This document shows, in pieces, positions 35,013 through 42,257 of a stretch of DNA of 64,000 bases; within the stretch, counting starts at the first letter, position 1; the number at the start of each line of letters is the position of its first letter. The notes beneath the pieces were generated by a model that saw nothing but the letters and a program-made list of their open reading frames with translations, was not told the origin of the DNA and searched no databases. Source of the DNA: Thalassobius sp965218685 (GTDB lineage: Bacteria > Pseudomonadota > Alphaproteobacteria > Rhodobacterales > Rhodobacteraceae); NCBI RefSeq assembly GCF_965218685.1, contig NZ_OZ244657.1:2046001-2110000 (forward strand). The letters run 5' to 3'. Both the position numbers and the translations under genes were made by a program.

Positions 35013-36155
35013 ATGTCCGAAAGCTCTGCCTTTGAAACGCCCGGCCCGGTCGAGGCCGCGTTGCGCAATGCGATCAGCCCGATCGAAGAGATCATCGAAG
35101 AGGCTCGTCAGGGCCGGATGTATATCCTGGTCGATCACGAGGATCGGGAGAACGAGGGCGATTTCATCATCCCAGCGCAATTCGCGGATGCGGCGGCTGT
35201 GAACTTCATGGCTACCCATGGGCGCGGGCTGATCTGTTTGCCGATGACTGCCGAGCGCGTTGACCTTCTGGGCCTGCCGATGATGGCGGTGAATAACTCG
35301 TCGCGGCATGAAACAGCCTTTACCGTGTCCATTGAGGCGCGCGAGGGCGTGAGCACCGGGATTTCCGCAGGCGATCGTGCGCTGACCATCGCCACCGCGA
35401 TCAATGAACAGAACACCATGGCCGCTCTGGCCACGCCGGGGCATGTGTTCCCGCTGCGGGCCAAACGGGGGGGCGTGCTGGTGCGTGCCGGCCATACTGA
35501 AGCCTCGGTGGATATCTCGCGCCTGGCCGGGCTGCATCCCAGCGCAGTCATCTGCGAGATCATGAACCCCGATGGCACCATGTCGCGTCTGCCCGAACTG
35601 GTTGAGATCGCGAAGGAACACGGGTTGAAAATCGGCACTATCTCGGACCTGATCAAGTACCGGTCGCGCAATGACAATCTGGTGGTAGAAACCTCGCGTC
35701 AGACTGTGAATTCAGAATTCGGCGGTGATTGGGAAATGGTGCTGTATACCGACCAGACCCATGGCGTAGAACATGTGGTCATGATCAAGGGCGACATCAC
35801 CACGCCCGAACCCGTGCTGACCCGGACCCATGCGCTGCACGAGGCAACGGATGTTCTGGGACTGGGGCCGAAGCCCTCGAAGGAACTGCCTCGCGCGATG
35901 CAATTGATCGCCGAGGAAGGCCGCGGTGTGGTCTGCCTGTTCCGCGAGCCACGCAACAGCCTCTATGCCCGCGATGACGTTGATGACGCCGGTGTTAAGA
36001 CCATCAAGCAGGTGGGTCTGGGCGCGCAGATGCTGTCGAAGCTGGGGTTGCGCGAACTGATCCTGCTGACAGACAGCCCGCGGACCAAATATGTTGGTCT
36101 GGATGCCTATGGGCTGACCATCACCGGCACCCGCCCCATTCTGGAAGGAAACTGA
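35013..36155 (+). CDS. ribB: 3,4-dihydroxy-2-butanone-4-phosphate synthase with degenerate GTP cyclohydrolase II domain (RibBX type)
   Basis: A 380-residue protein. The N-terminal domain has the DHBP synthase site DHEDRENEGDFIIPAQF and THGRGLICLPM, making the four-carbon precursor of riboflavin from ribulose 5-phosphate. The C-terminal domain is RibA-like in fold, but the zinc cysteines are missing: where CLTGDVFGSLRCDC is expected it reads HALHEATDVLGLGPK. The LRQEGRGIGL loop is also changed. It is therefore unlikely to be a GTP cyclohydrolase. The ATG at 35013 follows TGGGGGT. It is first of ribB-ribH-nusB. Confidence 0.92.
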   Translation: MSESSAFETPGPVEAALRNAISPIEEIIEEARQGRMYILVDHEDRENEGDFIIPAQFADAAAVNFMATHGRGLICLPMTAERVDLLGLPMMAVNNSSRHETAFTVSIEAREGVSTGISAGDRALTIATAINEQNTMAALATPGHVFPLRAKRGGVLVRAGHTEASVDISRLAGLHPSAVICEIMNPDGTMSRLPELVEIAKEHGLKIGTISDLIKYRSRNDNLVVETSRQTVNSEFGGDWEMVLYTDQTHGVEHVVMIKGDITTPEPVLTRTHALHEATDVLGLGPKPSKELPRAMQLIAEEGRGVVCLFREPRNSLYARDDVDDAGVKTIKQVGLGAQMLSKLGLRELILLTDSPRTKYVGLDAYGLTITGTRPILEGN

Positions 36156-36156
36156 C

Positions 36157-36708
36157 ATGGCCGGACATGAAAGCCACTATATTCTGCCGCGCCCCGAATT
36201 TAATAAATCGGTGAAGATCCTGATCGTGGTGTCCCCATACTACAAGGACATCGCCGACAACATGATCGCCGGCGCCAAAGCCGAGATCGAGGCTGTGGGC
36301 GGCACCTGGGACCTGATCGAGGTGCCCGGCGCGCTGGAGATCCCCACCGCCATCGGCATCGCTGAACGCCTGTCGAATTTTGATGGCTACGTGGCCCTGG
36401 GCTGCGTGATCCGTGGGGAAACCACGCATTATGAAACGGTCTGCAACGACAGCAGCCGAGCGATCCAGCTGCTGGGCCTGCAAGGCCTTTGCATCGGTAA
36501 TGGCATCCTGACTGTGGAAAACCGCCCGCAGGCCGAGGTGCGCGCCGATCCCGCCGATCAGAACAAAGGTGGCGGCGCGGCTGCTGCGGCCTTGCATCTG
36601 GTCGCGCTCAGCCGTAAGTGGGGCGCCCAGCGGAAGGACGTCGGATTCGTTCCGGCTGCCGAAGAATACAAGCTGGCTGGCGAACTCAAGGATAACCCCA
36701 AGGCATGA
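36157..36708 (+). CDS. ribH: 6,7-dimethyl-8-ribityllumazine synthase
   Basis: A 183-residue enzyme joining the RibB product with the pyrimidine intermediate to make lumazine. It has VVSPYYKDIADNMIAGAKAEIE, EVPGALEIPTAI and the active-site-type GCVIRGETTHYETVCNDSS. It starts one base after the ribB stop and overlaps nusB by four bases. An N-terminal extension of about 15 residues and a C-terminal tail make it slightly longer than the ~155-residue norm, as is common in alphaproteobacteria. Confidence 0.96.
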   Translation: MAGHESHYILPRPEFNKSVKILIVVSPYYKDIADNMIAGAKAEIEAVGGTWDLIEVPGALEIPTAIGIAERLSNFDGYVALGCVIRGETTHYETVCNDSSRAIQLLGLQGLCIGNGILTVENRPQAEVRADPADQNKGGGAAAAALHLVALSRKWGAQRKDVGFVPAAEEYKLAGELKDNPKA

Positions 36709-37199
36709 CCACCGAACCTGCAGATCAGCCCAAGAAGCTGTCGAATAACGCAAAGCGCAAGATGCGCTCGGCCTCGCGGCTTTACGCGGTTCAGGCGCTG
36801 TTCCAGATGGAACAGTCCGGCCAGACGGTCAACGCTGTGATGCACGAGTTCAAGGACCACCGTTTCGGTGCGACCTATGACGGCGACGAAATGGCCGAGG
36901 GCGATCTGGACCTGTTCTCCAAAACCATGACCGATGCTGTGAACTGGCAGGCCAAGATTGACCAGATGACTGACCGTGCGCTGGTGGCCAAATGGCCGAT
37001 CGCTCGGATTGACCCGACCCTGCGCGCGCTGTTCCGCGCGGCTGGCGCTGAAATGTTGGAAGGCGAGGCCCCCGTTAAGGTCGCAATCACCGAATACGTG
37101 GACGTCGCCCGCGCGTTTTTCCCCGAGGGCAAAGAGCCGAAGTTCGTCAACGCAGTGCTGGATCACATGGCCCGCGAGGCGCGCCCCGAGTCGTTCTGA
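36705..37199 (+). CDS. nusB: Transcription antitermination factor NusB
   Basis: A 164-residue RNA-binding protein of the rRNA antitermination complex, working with NusE (S10). Helical family motifs are present: RLYAVQALFQMEQSG near the N-terminus, RIDPTLRALFRAAGAEML, VAITEYVDVARAFF and FVNAVLDHMAREARPE near the C-terminus. It overlaps ribH by four bases; ribH-nusB adjacency is widely conserved in bacteria. No anomalies are seen. Confidence 0.95.
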   Translation: MTTEPADQPKKLSNNAKRKMRSASRLYAVQALFQMEQSGQTVNAVMHEFKDHRFGATYDGDEMAEGDLDLFSKTMTDAVNWQAKIDQMTDRALVAKWPIARIDPTLRALFRAAGAEMLEGEAPVKVAITEYVDVARAFFPEGKEPKFVNAVLDHMAREARPESF

Positions 37200-37306
37200 C
37201 CTCGGGTTTTTGCTCACTTAAGCGGGTGTTAATCCCTTGATGCGCAGTTTTCTTGCGCAAAACATCTGGATTTAGGCATTTATTGGCGCATGGATATGTT
37301 TCGCCC

Positions 37307-37334
37307 TTGTTGGCCGCTCTGATTGACCTATAAT
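37307..37334 (+). promoter_or_regulatory. Housekeeping-type promoter for the small membrane protein gene
   Basis: TTGTTG at 37307-37312 and TATAAT at 37329-37334 are 16 bases apart, followed by the ATG at 37366. The -10 is a perfect consensus, rare in this GC-rich DNA. A small inverted repeat (TGCGCA...TGCGCA) upstream may end the nusB transcript. Confidence 0.6.
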
Positions 37335-37365
37335 TTTTCTAAGGGATCAATCCGGGAGCTGCCAA

Positions 37366-37695
37366 ATGCCCAAACTCATCCGCATGTATATCACCAATGT
37401 TTTGATCGGCTTTGCCATTGCTGCGGCCTTTGTTGCGATGTTGCTGTATTTTAACCTGGGCAATCTGTGGCACTTGGTGACGCATTCGGATCAAGGTATT
37501 CTGGCCGTCGGCATCCTGTGGTTCGCCAATGGCATCGTCTTTGCAGGTGTGCAATTCGCCATCGCGGTAATGCGCATGAAAGAGGATGACAACCAAGGTG
37601 GCGGTGGGCGCCGTGATGCGATCCGCGTGGACATGACCCGCCCGGTCCGTGTCCGTCAGGAATCCCCTGCAAAACGGGATATCATGCGCCGCTAA
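37366..37695 (+). CDS. Small two-TM membrane protein, function unknown
   Basis: A 109-residue protein, not recognised. Helices lie at about residues 8-30 (YITNVLIGFAIAAAFVAMLL) and 45-68 (ILAVGILWFANGIVFAGVQF). A charged cytoplasmic tail of about 40 residues follows, rich in Arg, with GGGGRRDAIRVDMTRPVRV. GGGAG lies before the ATG. It has its own TATAAT promoter and a strong terminator, so it is an independent unit. Alphaproteobacterial genomes often carry such conserved small membrane proteins; no role is proposed. Confidence 0.75.
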   Translation: MPKLIRMYITNVLIGFAIAAAFVAMLLYFNLGNLWHLVTHSDQGILAVGILWFANGIVFAGVQFAIAVMRMKEDDNQGGGGRRDAIRVDMTRPVRVRQESPAKRDIMRR

Positions 37696-37716
37696 GCGCA
37701 TCCAAATGGACGACAG

Positions 37717-37743
37717 AACCGGCCTTTGATGGCCGGTTTTTTT
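37717..37743 (+). terminator. Strong intrinsic terminator
   Basis: AACCGGCC pairs perfectly with GGCCGGTT around TTTGAT, followed by a run of T. It ends the small membrane protein gene and bounds the structured RNA candidate downstream. Confidence 0.9.
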
Positions 37744-37753
37744 GTGGAAAGGC

Positions 37754-37939
37754 GGCGGGCCCGCAGCGACCGTTTGGTTATCTCATTCCCGAGGACCTGT
37801 ATGTACAGGTGGGCGCCAGGTAATCAGGCCAGGGCCTGAACAGAGCCAGCTCCCTCGGAATTGCTTAAGGCCACCGGAATGCAACCGTGTATCGAGAAGA
37901 GCAGAACCCGCCTTAGCGGTATCTAGTGCGTTGTACCGC
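37754..37939 (+). ncRNA. Candidate structured RNA, family unknown
   Basis: This 300-base gap between the terminator and mmcB has no believable gene but dense nested pairing. An outer GGCGGG (37754-37759) pairs with CCCGCC (37907-37912). A bulged stem pairs 37785-37794 with 37853-37861. Inside it are perfect hairpins ACCTGT/ACAGGT (37795-37810) and TCAGGC/GCCTGA (37824-37839). A further hairpin GCGGTA/TACCGC spans 37916-37939. ATTCC at 37785 has a second partner GGAAT at 37876-37880, flanked by GGTT/AACC, so two folds are possible. The ~160-base size resembles 6S RNA, but no family signature could be confirmed. The strand is uncertain. Confidence 0.5.
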
Positions 37940-37995
37940 AAGGGGCAAGGGGGCACAGGTCTTGCATTCGTTCATGCTTTGTTCATACTTGCCAC

Positions 37996-38427
37996 ATGGA
38001 AGACCTGATTCAACCCGGCCAGCTGTTGGCGCGCGGCGTGTGCCGCCACCTGAACGGCTATGGCTTCGTCTCGATAGAAGAGTTCGTGCCAACGCGCGGG
38101 TTGCGCGTGGATGTGATGGGCCTGGGCCCCAAGGGAGAGCTGTGGGTGATCGAGTGCAAATCCAGCCGCGCCGATTTTCAGTCAGACAGCAAGTGGCAGG
38201 GTTATCTGGACTGGTGCGACCGGTATTTCTGGGCCGTGGACGCCGATTTCCCGACCGAGCTGCTGCCCGATGACACTGGTTTGATACTAGCGGATCAATA
38301 CAGCGCCGAGATCATTCGCATGGCCCCCGAGGACAAGCTGCCCGCCGCGCGCCGTAAAGTGCTGACGCATAAATTTGCCACCCATGCCGCGCGCCGTTTG
38401 CAGGCGCTGCGGGACCCGCGGGTTTAG
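37996..38427 (+). CDS. mmcB: MmcB-family DNA repair protein (restriction-endonuclease-like fold)
   Basis: A 143-residue cytosolic protein. It has RVDVMGLGPKGELWVIECKSS with the D...E-x-K pattern of PD-(D/E)xK nucleases, then DFQSDSKWQGYLDWCDRYFWAV and a late HKFATHAARRLQAL. This matches the MmcB family, which in Caulobacter is linked to damage repair. It is short and monodomain, as expected. The ribosome site before the ATG is weak. It lies downstream of the structured RNA region and convergent with the DUF6324-like gene. Confidence 0.85.
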   Translation: MEDLIQPGQLLARGVCRHLNGYGFVSIEEFVPTRGLRVDVMGLGPKGELWVIECKSSRADFQSDSKWQGYLDWCDRYFWAVDADFPTELLPDDTGLILADQYSAEIIRMAPEDKLPAARRKVLTHKFATHAARRLQALRDPRV

Positions 38428-38429
38428 CC

Positions 38430-38612
38430 TTAGACGTTTTTCGCAGTCGCGGCCGCTGCCAGGATTTCCTCGGCGATCTCGGTGGCCTCTTCGGGGCTGA
38501 AATCCATCGGGATTTCCAGGTCGCCTGCCTCGATGAAAAGGCGGACCATGCCCTCGCTGGTGGGGCCGATCTGCAGGTTGGCTTCGATGTCGCTTTCGGT
38601 GTTGATGCCCAT
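38430..38612 (-). CDS. Small acidic DUF6324-like protein
   Basis: A 60-residue protein beginning MGINTESDIEANLQIGP and ending in a helical, alanine-rich tail (EEATEIAEEILAAAAT). GGAGAG sits upstream of the ATG at proper spacing, and codon use looks native, so it is a real gene rather than a chance frame. I recall DUF6324 as a Rhodobacterales family of this size and start; the assignment is moderate. No function is known. It lies 2 bases from the convergent mmcB stop. Confidence 0.65.
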   Translation of the reverse strand: MGINTESDIEANLQIGPTSEGMVRLFIEAGDLEIPMDFSPEEATEIAEEILAAAATAKNV

Positions 38613-38762
38613 GGTTGCTCTCCTTTGATCTTGTTTCAGCTAGCGATTTCACGATGACTTGGCAAGGCAAAGCGCCAATTCCGGGCGGCGCCTAGGATAT
38701 GTCAGTTTTCTGAATGAACCCTCTTGCATTCCCCTGCTGGTGCGGCTAAATCGCCCCTCAGT

Positions 38763-38839
38763 GCCGCCTTAGCTCAGCTGGTTAGAGCGCTGGATTGTGG
38801 ATCCAGAGGTCCCCTGTTCAAACCAGGGAGGCGGTACCA
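38763..38839 (+). tRNA. tRNA-His (GTG)
   Basis: Full cloverleaf with encoded CCA. Acceptor GCCGCCT pairs with AGGCGGT, giving a G1-U72 wobble. Anticodon stem CTGGA/TCCAG encloses GTG. T-arm CCCTG TTCAAAC CAGGG is canonical. Position 73 is A, and the base before G1 is T, so the usual G-1:C73 pair is absent, as known for alphaproteobacterial tRNA-His. Confidence 0.95.
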
Positions 38840-38860
38840 TTCCTCACTTGCGTCTGCTAA

Positions 38861-39199
38861 TTATTCTTGCTCCAGCGTTATCTCACGCACCAGTTTTTGC
38901 GTGGTTCGGCTGTAGATCAGGACGCGGTCATCGTCGGTGACAATGGCGTACCAGCGGCTGGTTTGGGTATAGGCCTCGGGGGTGGAGCCGGCCGGCAGGG
39001 TCAGGACTTCGGGGAAATCAGGCGGGGTCTGATTGTAGCGGATGACAATCAGGGCGACGATCGCTACAACGCCCCCAATCATGGTGACGGTCAGAATGAT
39101 GACCAGCACCTTGAGGAATTTCAACAGGCCCGCGTCCAAGGGCTGATCTGAGGGCTGAGGGGTGTCGTCCATGGGTTCCAACCGTTTGTCCTTTGCCAT
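38861..39199 (-). CDS. DUF6476-like single-TM protein
   Basis: Up to 112 residues. A TM helix lies at about 28-53 (VLVIILTVTMIGGVVAIVAL), followed by an exported domain with a beta-propeller-like end (SRWYAIVTDDDRVLIYSRTT, KLVREITLE). I recall DUF6476 next to rluD in Rhodobacterales. Two starts are possible: ATG at 39199, overlapping rluD, or ATG at 39172, which shares a CATG with the rluD start. Its role is unknown; the divergent layout with rluD may be regulatory. Confidence 0.7.
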   Translation of the reverse strand: MAKDKRLEPMDDTPQPSDQPLDAGLLKFLKVLVIILTVTMIGGVVAIVALIVIRYNQTPPDFPEVLTLPAGSTPEAYTQTSRWYAIVTDDDRVLIYSRTTQKLVREITLEQE

Positions 39200-40196
39200 T
39201 CAGGCCGATCCGCCTGCACGTCTTGATAAGGCGATTTCACGCGATGCGCCAGAGGAGGCGTCGCTGTCGCGCACACGGCTGGCCAAGTTGATCGAGGCGG
39301 GCGAGGTGACGCTGAACGGCGTAGTGGTTTCCAGCGCCAAGGGTAAGGTGGCCGAAGGCGACGTGATCGAGGTGATCGTCCCCGAGGCTGAAGAAACCGA
39401 CCTGATCGCCGAAGATATCCCCTTGGCCGTTGTCTTCGAGGACGAGCACCTGATCGTCGTCGACAAACCGGCAGGGATGGTGGTGCACCCGGCGCCAGGC
39501 TCGCCAACAGGGACGTTGGCGAACGCATTGATGCACCATTGCGGCGACAGCCTGTCCGGTGTGGGTGGCGAAAAGCGCCCTGGCATCGTGCACCGGATCG
39601 ACAAGGATACCAGCGGGCTGCTGGTGGTTGCGAAGTCCGATAAGGCGCATCACGGGCTGGCCGATCAGTTCCGTGCGCACTCGGCCGAGCGGTACTATCA
39701 GGCGGTCTGCTATGGAGTGCCCGACGCCAATGATCCGCGTTTGCGCGGCGTGCGTGGTGTCAGCTTTGAGGCCGGGAATATCATGAAGATCACTACCCAT
39801 CTGGCCCGGCACAAGACCGACCGCCAGCGTCAGGCGGTGTATTTCGAAAACGGCCGCCATGCGGTGACGCGGGTGCGGATTGTGGAGCCTTTCGGGGCGC
39901 CCGCCGTTGCTTGTTTGGTGGAATGCTGGCTGGAAACCGGCCGCACTCACCAGATCCGCGTACACATGACCCATGCGGGCCACGGGCTGGTGGGTGATCC
40001 GACCTATGGTGGGCGCCGCAAGCTGGCGGTGAAAAACCTGTCCGAAAAAGGCGTGCAGGCGGTACGAGATTTCCCACGCCAGGCACTGCATGCGGCGGTT
40101 TTGGGGTTCGTCCACCCAGTCACTGGCAAGGAGCTGCGCTTTGAAAGCCCGCTGCCGCAGGACATGAAGGACCTGATTTCTGCTCTCAGGGGCTGA
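39171..40196 (+). CDS. rluD: RluA/RluD-family 23S rRNA pseudouridine synthase
   Basis: A 341-residue enzyme. The N-terminal S4 RNA-binding domain covers about 17-75 (RTRLAKLIEAGEVTLNGVVV). The catalytic domain has VVDKPAGMVVHPAPG and HRIDKDTSGLLVVAK with catalytic D144, then ETGRTHQIRVHM. Presence of S4 and overall similarity favour RluD (helix 69 of 23S rRNA) over RluA. GAGGGG lies about nine bases before the ATG at 39171; a GTG at 39162 is less likely. It is divergent from the DUF6476-like gene and overlaps it. Confidence 0.92.
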   Translation: MGSNRLSFAIQADPPARLDKAISRDAPEEASLSRTRLAKLIEAGEVTLNGVVVSSAKGKVAEGDVIEVIVPEAEETDLIAEDIPLAVVFEDEHLIVVDKPAGMVVHPAPGSPTGTLANALMHHCGDSLSGVGGEKRPGIVHRIDKDTSGLLVVAKSDKAHHGLADQFRAHSAERYYQAVCYGVPDANDPRLRGVRGVSFEAGNIMKITTHLARHKTDRQRQAVYFENGRHAVTRVRIVEPFGAPAVACLVECWLETGRTHQIRVHMTHAGHGLVGDPTYGGRRKLAVKNLSEKGVQAVRDFPRQALHAAVLGFVHPVTGKELRFESPLPQDMKDLISALRG

Positions 40197-40311
40197 TTTT
40201 CGCACAATTCTGGTCGTAATAAACAGCACATGCGCGTGAACGCACTGACATATTCATCGAATTCCGACGGAAATACGCTCATATACCGTTAAGATTTTTG
40301 ACGATGGGCGT

Positions 40312-40340
40312 CTTGAAAGGCGCGCGCATGTCTCCTAGAT
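40312..40340 (+). promoter_or_regulatory. Possible sigma-32 promoter upstream of rpoH
   Basis: CTTGAAA (40312-40318), then 15 bases, then CCTAGAT (40334-40340). The first box is a perfect heat-shock -35; the second resembles CCCATNT. The start would fall about 30 bases before the rpoH GTG, suggesting autoregulation. Confidence 0.45.
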
Positions 40341-40377
40341 GGAATGTTAAGCCCCTAAACATTAGGAGGAGCAACAG

Positions 40378-41274
40378 GTGAGTAATTATAAGAATCTTCC
40401 CGCACCGACCCCAGAGGGCGGTCTGAATCGTTATATGCAGGAAATTCGGAAGTTCCCAATGCTGGAACCCGAAGAAGAATACATGCTGGCCAAACGCTGG
40501 GTCGAGCAAGAGGATACCGAGGCCGCCCACAAGATGGTGACCAGCCACCTGCGTCTGGCTGCCAAGATCGCCATGGGCTATCGTGGTTATGGACTGCCGC
40601 AAGCCGAAGTCATTTCCGAGGCGAACGTGGGTCTGATGCAGGCCGTGAAACGCTTTGACCCGGAAAAAGGCTTCCGTCTGGCGACCTATGCGATGTGGTG
40701 GATCCGAGCCTCGATTCAGGAATATATCCTGCGTTCCTGGTCGCTGGTGAAGCTGGGCACGACCTCAGCGCAGAAGAAATTGTTCTTCAACCTTCGCAAG
40801 GCCAAGGCCCGTATCGGTGCTTTCGAAGAGGGCGATCTGCGCCCTGAAAACGTCGCCCGGATCGCCCATGATCTTGGCGTGACCGAAGAAGAAGTGATCA
40901 GCATGAACGGCCGCATGTCGGGCGGGGATGCATCGCTGAACGCGACCGTCGGGTCCGACGGCGAGGGCACCATGCAGTGGCAGGACTGGCTGGAGGACGA
41001 AAGCGCCGACCAGGCCGGGGATTATGCCGAAAAGGACGAACTGGACGCCCGTCGCGAGCTGCTGGCCGAAGCCATGAGCGTGCTGAACGACCGCGAGCGG
41101 GACATCCTGGTGCAGCGCCGCCTGTCCGAGGAAACCGTGACGCTCGAAGACCTGAGCGCGCAATACGATGTCAGCCGCGAACGCATCCGCCAGATCGAGG
41201 TTCGCGCCTTTGAGAAGTTGCAAAAACGGATGCGTGAACTTGCCTCCGAAAAAGGGATGCTGGCAAGCGCCTGA
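40378..41274 (+). CDS. rpoH: RNA polymerase heat-shock sigma factor RpoH (sigma-32)
   Basis: A 298-residue sigma-70 family protein. Region 2 (FDPEKGFRLATYAMWWIRASIQEYIL) mediates core binding and -10 recognition. The RpoH box just after it reads near RSWSLVKLGTTSAQKKLFFNLR, the family-specific element. Region 4 ends VSRERIRQIEVRAFEKLQKRM. Translation starts at GTG after a strong AGGAGG. A sigma-32-like promoter lies upstream and a strong terminator downstream, so it is monocistronic. Rhodobacterales often carry two rpoH genes; this resembles the standard one. Confidence 0.96.
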   Translation: MSNYKNLPAPTPEGGLNRYMQEIRKFPMLEPEEEYMLAKRWVEQEDTEAAHKMVTSHLRLAAKIAMGYRGYGLPQAEVISEANVGLMQAVKRFDPEKGFRLATYAMWWIRASIQEYILRSWSLVKLGTTSAQKKLFFNLRKAKARIGAFEEGDLRPENVARIAHDLGVTEEEVISMNGRMSGGDASLNATVGSDGEGTMQWQDWLEDESADQAGDYAEKDELDARRELLAEAMSVLNDRERDILVQRRLSEETVTLEDLSAQYDVSRERIRQIEVRAFEKLQKRMRELASEKGMLASA

Positions 41275-41287
41275 TCGTGTTAAAATG

Positions 41288-41320
41288 AAACCCGGCTCTG
41301 ACCTCAGAGCCGGGTTTTTT
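41288..41320 (+). terminator. Strong terminator after rpoH
   Basis: AAACCCGGCTCTGA pairs with CAGAGCCGGGTTT around a very short loop and is followed by six T. It ends the rpoH message 14 bases after its stop. Confidence 0.92.
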
Positions 41321-41349
41321 CATGTTTGGATGTCAGGACGAGGGCAGCA

Positions 41350-41652
41350 ATGAACGACGAAGAAAAGGTAAGCGGACGCCTACACGGGGAACAGCTCGAA
41401 CCGGATAGCCCCGAAGGGCTGTTGATGCGCATCGTGTATGTTCTGATCATCGGCGTAATGATGAGCCTGACCCAGACCATCCTGGGCGTGCTGACCCTGA
41501 TTCAGATCGTCATCATGGCGCTGAACAAGGGCGAGCCGAATGAAAACCTGGCAGATTTCGGCACCGATATGGGCGTCTGGATGGCCAAATCCGTGCGCTA
41601 TATGACAGCTGCAAGCGACGTCAAGCCCTGGCCCTGGACCGAGCTGGACTAG
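41350..41652 (+). CDS. DUF4389 small membrane protein
   Basis: A 100-residue protein starting MNDEEKVSGRLHGEQLEP; GAGGGC precedes this ATG, so an earlier in-frame ATG at 41326 inside the rpoH terminator region is rejected. A long hydrophobic stretch RIVYVLIIGVMMSLTQTILGVL plus IQIVIMALNKGEPN and a C-terminal WMAKSVRYMTA-DVKPWPW match DUF4389, a family without known function. It converges with the YHS-domain gene. Confidence 0.75.
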   Translation: MNDEEKVSGRLHGEQLEPDSPEGLLMRIVYVLIIGVMMSLTQTILGVLTLIQIVIMALNKGEPNENLADFGTDMGVWMAKSVRYMTAASDVKPWPWTELD

Positions 41653-41662
41653 CGCCGGGGTC

Positions 41663-42109
41663 TTATCTCAGAATTCCGGGCCAATTGGCATCCCCTGCCG
41701 CGATCCGACCGGGAATGTCCTTGGACCAACGGCGGCGCACGCCCTTGGAATAATTCAGGTACAGTTTGCCGTCGTAAATCGTCCATGCTGCTGGGTCGGT
41801 GGGAGCGACATAGCCCTCGGACGCCGCATAGGCGCAGTACCCGCCATATTGGGGCGCATAGGCGGTTGGATCGGCCTGAAACTTCGCCCGGTTTTCCTCG
41901 GACGCAAAGCGCCAGGTCGCGCCCATCCAGTCATGCGTGATGTCCTTGCGCCCTTTGACCGGTTTGCTTTCGGTGAAATAGGCGACGACGTCACTGCCAT
42001 CCACGGCGATGCCGTCCTCGGTATAGATCTTAGGCGACATGGCATGGGCCAGCCGGGGCAGAGCGGCGGCGGGTAGCATCAGCAGGAATGTGCGGCGGTT
42101 AAGGGGCAT
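41663..42109 (-). CDS. Exported YHS-domain protein
   Basis: A 148-residue periplasmic protein. The N-terminus MPLNRRTFLLMLPAAALPRLAHA is an RR-containing signal peptide, so Tat export is likely. The mature part starts with AVDGSDVVAYFTESKPVKG and has TWRFASEENRAKFQADP and YAPQYGGYCAYAASEG, matching YHS domains, which often bind metal in copper or heavy-metal proteins. The C-terminus WSKDIPGRIAAGDANWP is the usual ending. GGAG precedes the chosen ATG; an upstream in-frame extension lacks a signal. Metal ligand not assigned. Confidence 0.82.
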   Translation of the reverse strand: MPLNRRTFLLMLPAAALPRLAHAMSPKIYTEDGIAVDGSDVVAYFTESKPVKGRKDITHDWMGATWRFASEENRAKFQADPTAYAPQYGGYCAYAASEGYVAPTDPAAWTIYDGKLYLNYSKGVRRRWSKDIPGRIAAGDANWPGILR

Positions 42110-42257
42110 GGGGTCTCCTCCGGGGTGTTTTTTCCAATGTGGCCCACAGAGCCCCATCGCGCTATCCCGCTCACGCCGGTTTGATGCGCCGTCATTGCAC
42201 GTCAGGACCAAGCGCTGTAGCTGTGCGCAGGGTTTGAAACGGCGGGAAGGGCCAGGG

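Noticed and set aside
37754..37939. Signal recognition particle RNA, because of the CAGGCCAGGGCC stretch.
   Set aside because: The invariant CAGGTCCGGAAGGAAGCAGCC core is absent; the stretch instead forms a perfect TCAGGC/GCCTGA hairpin.
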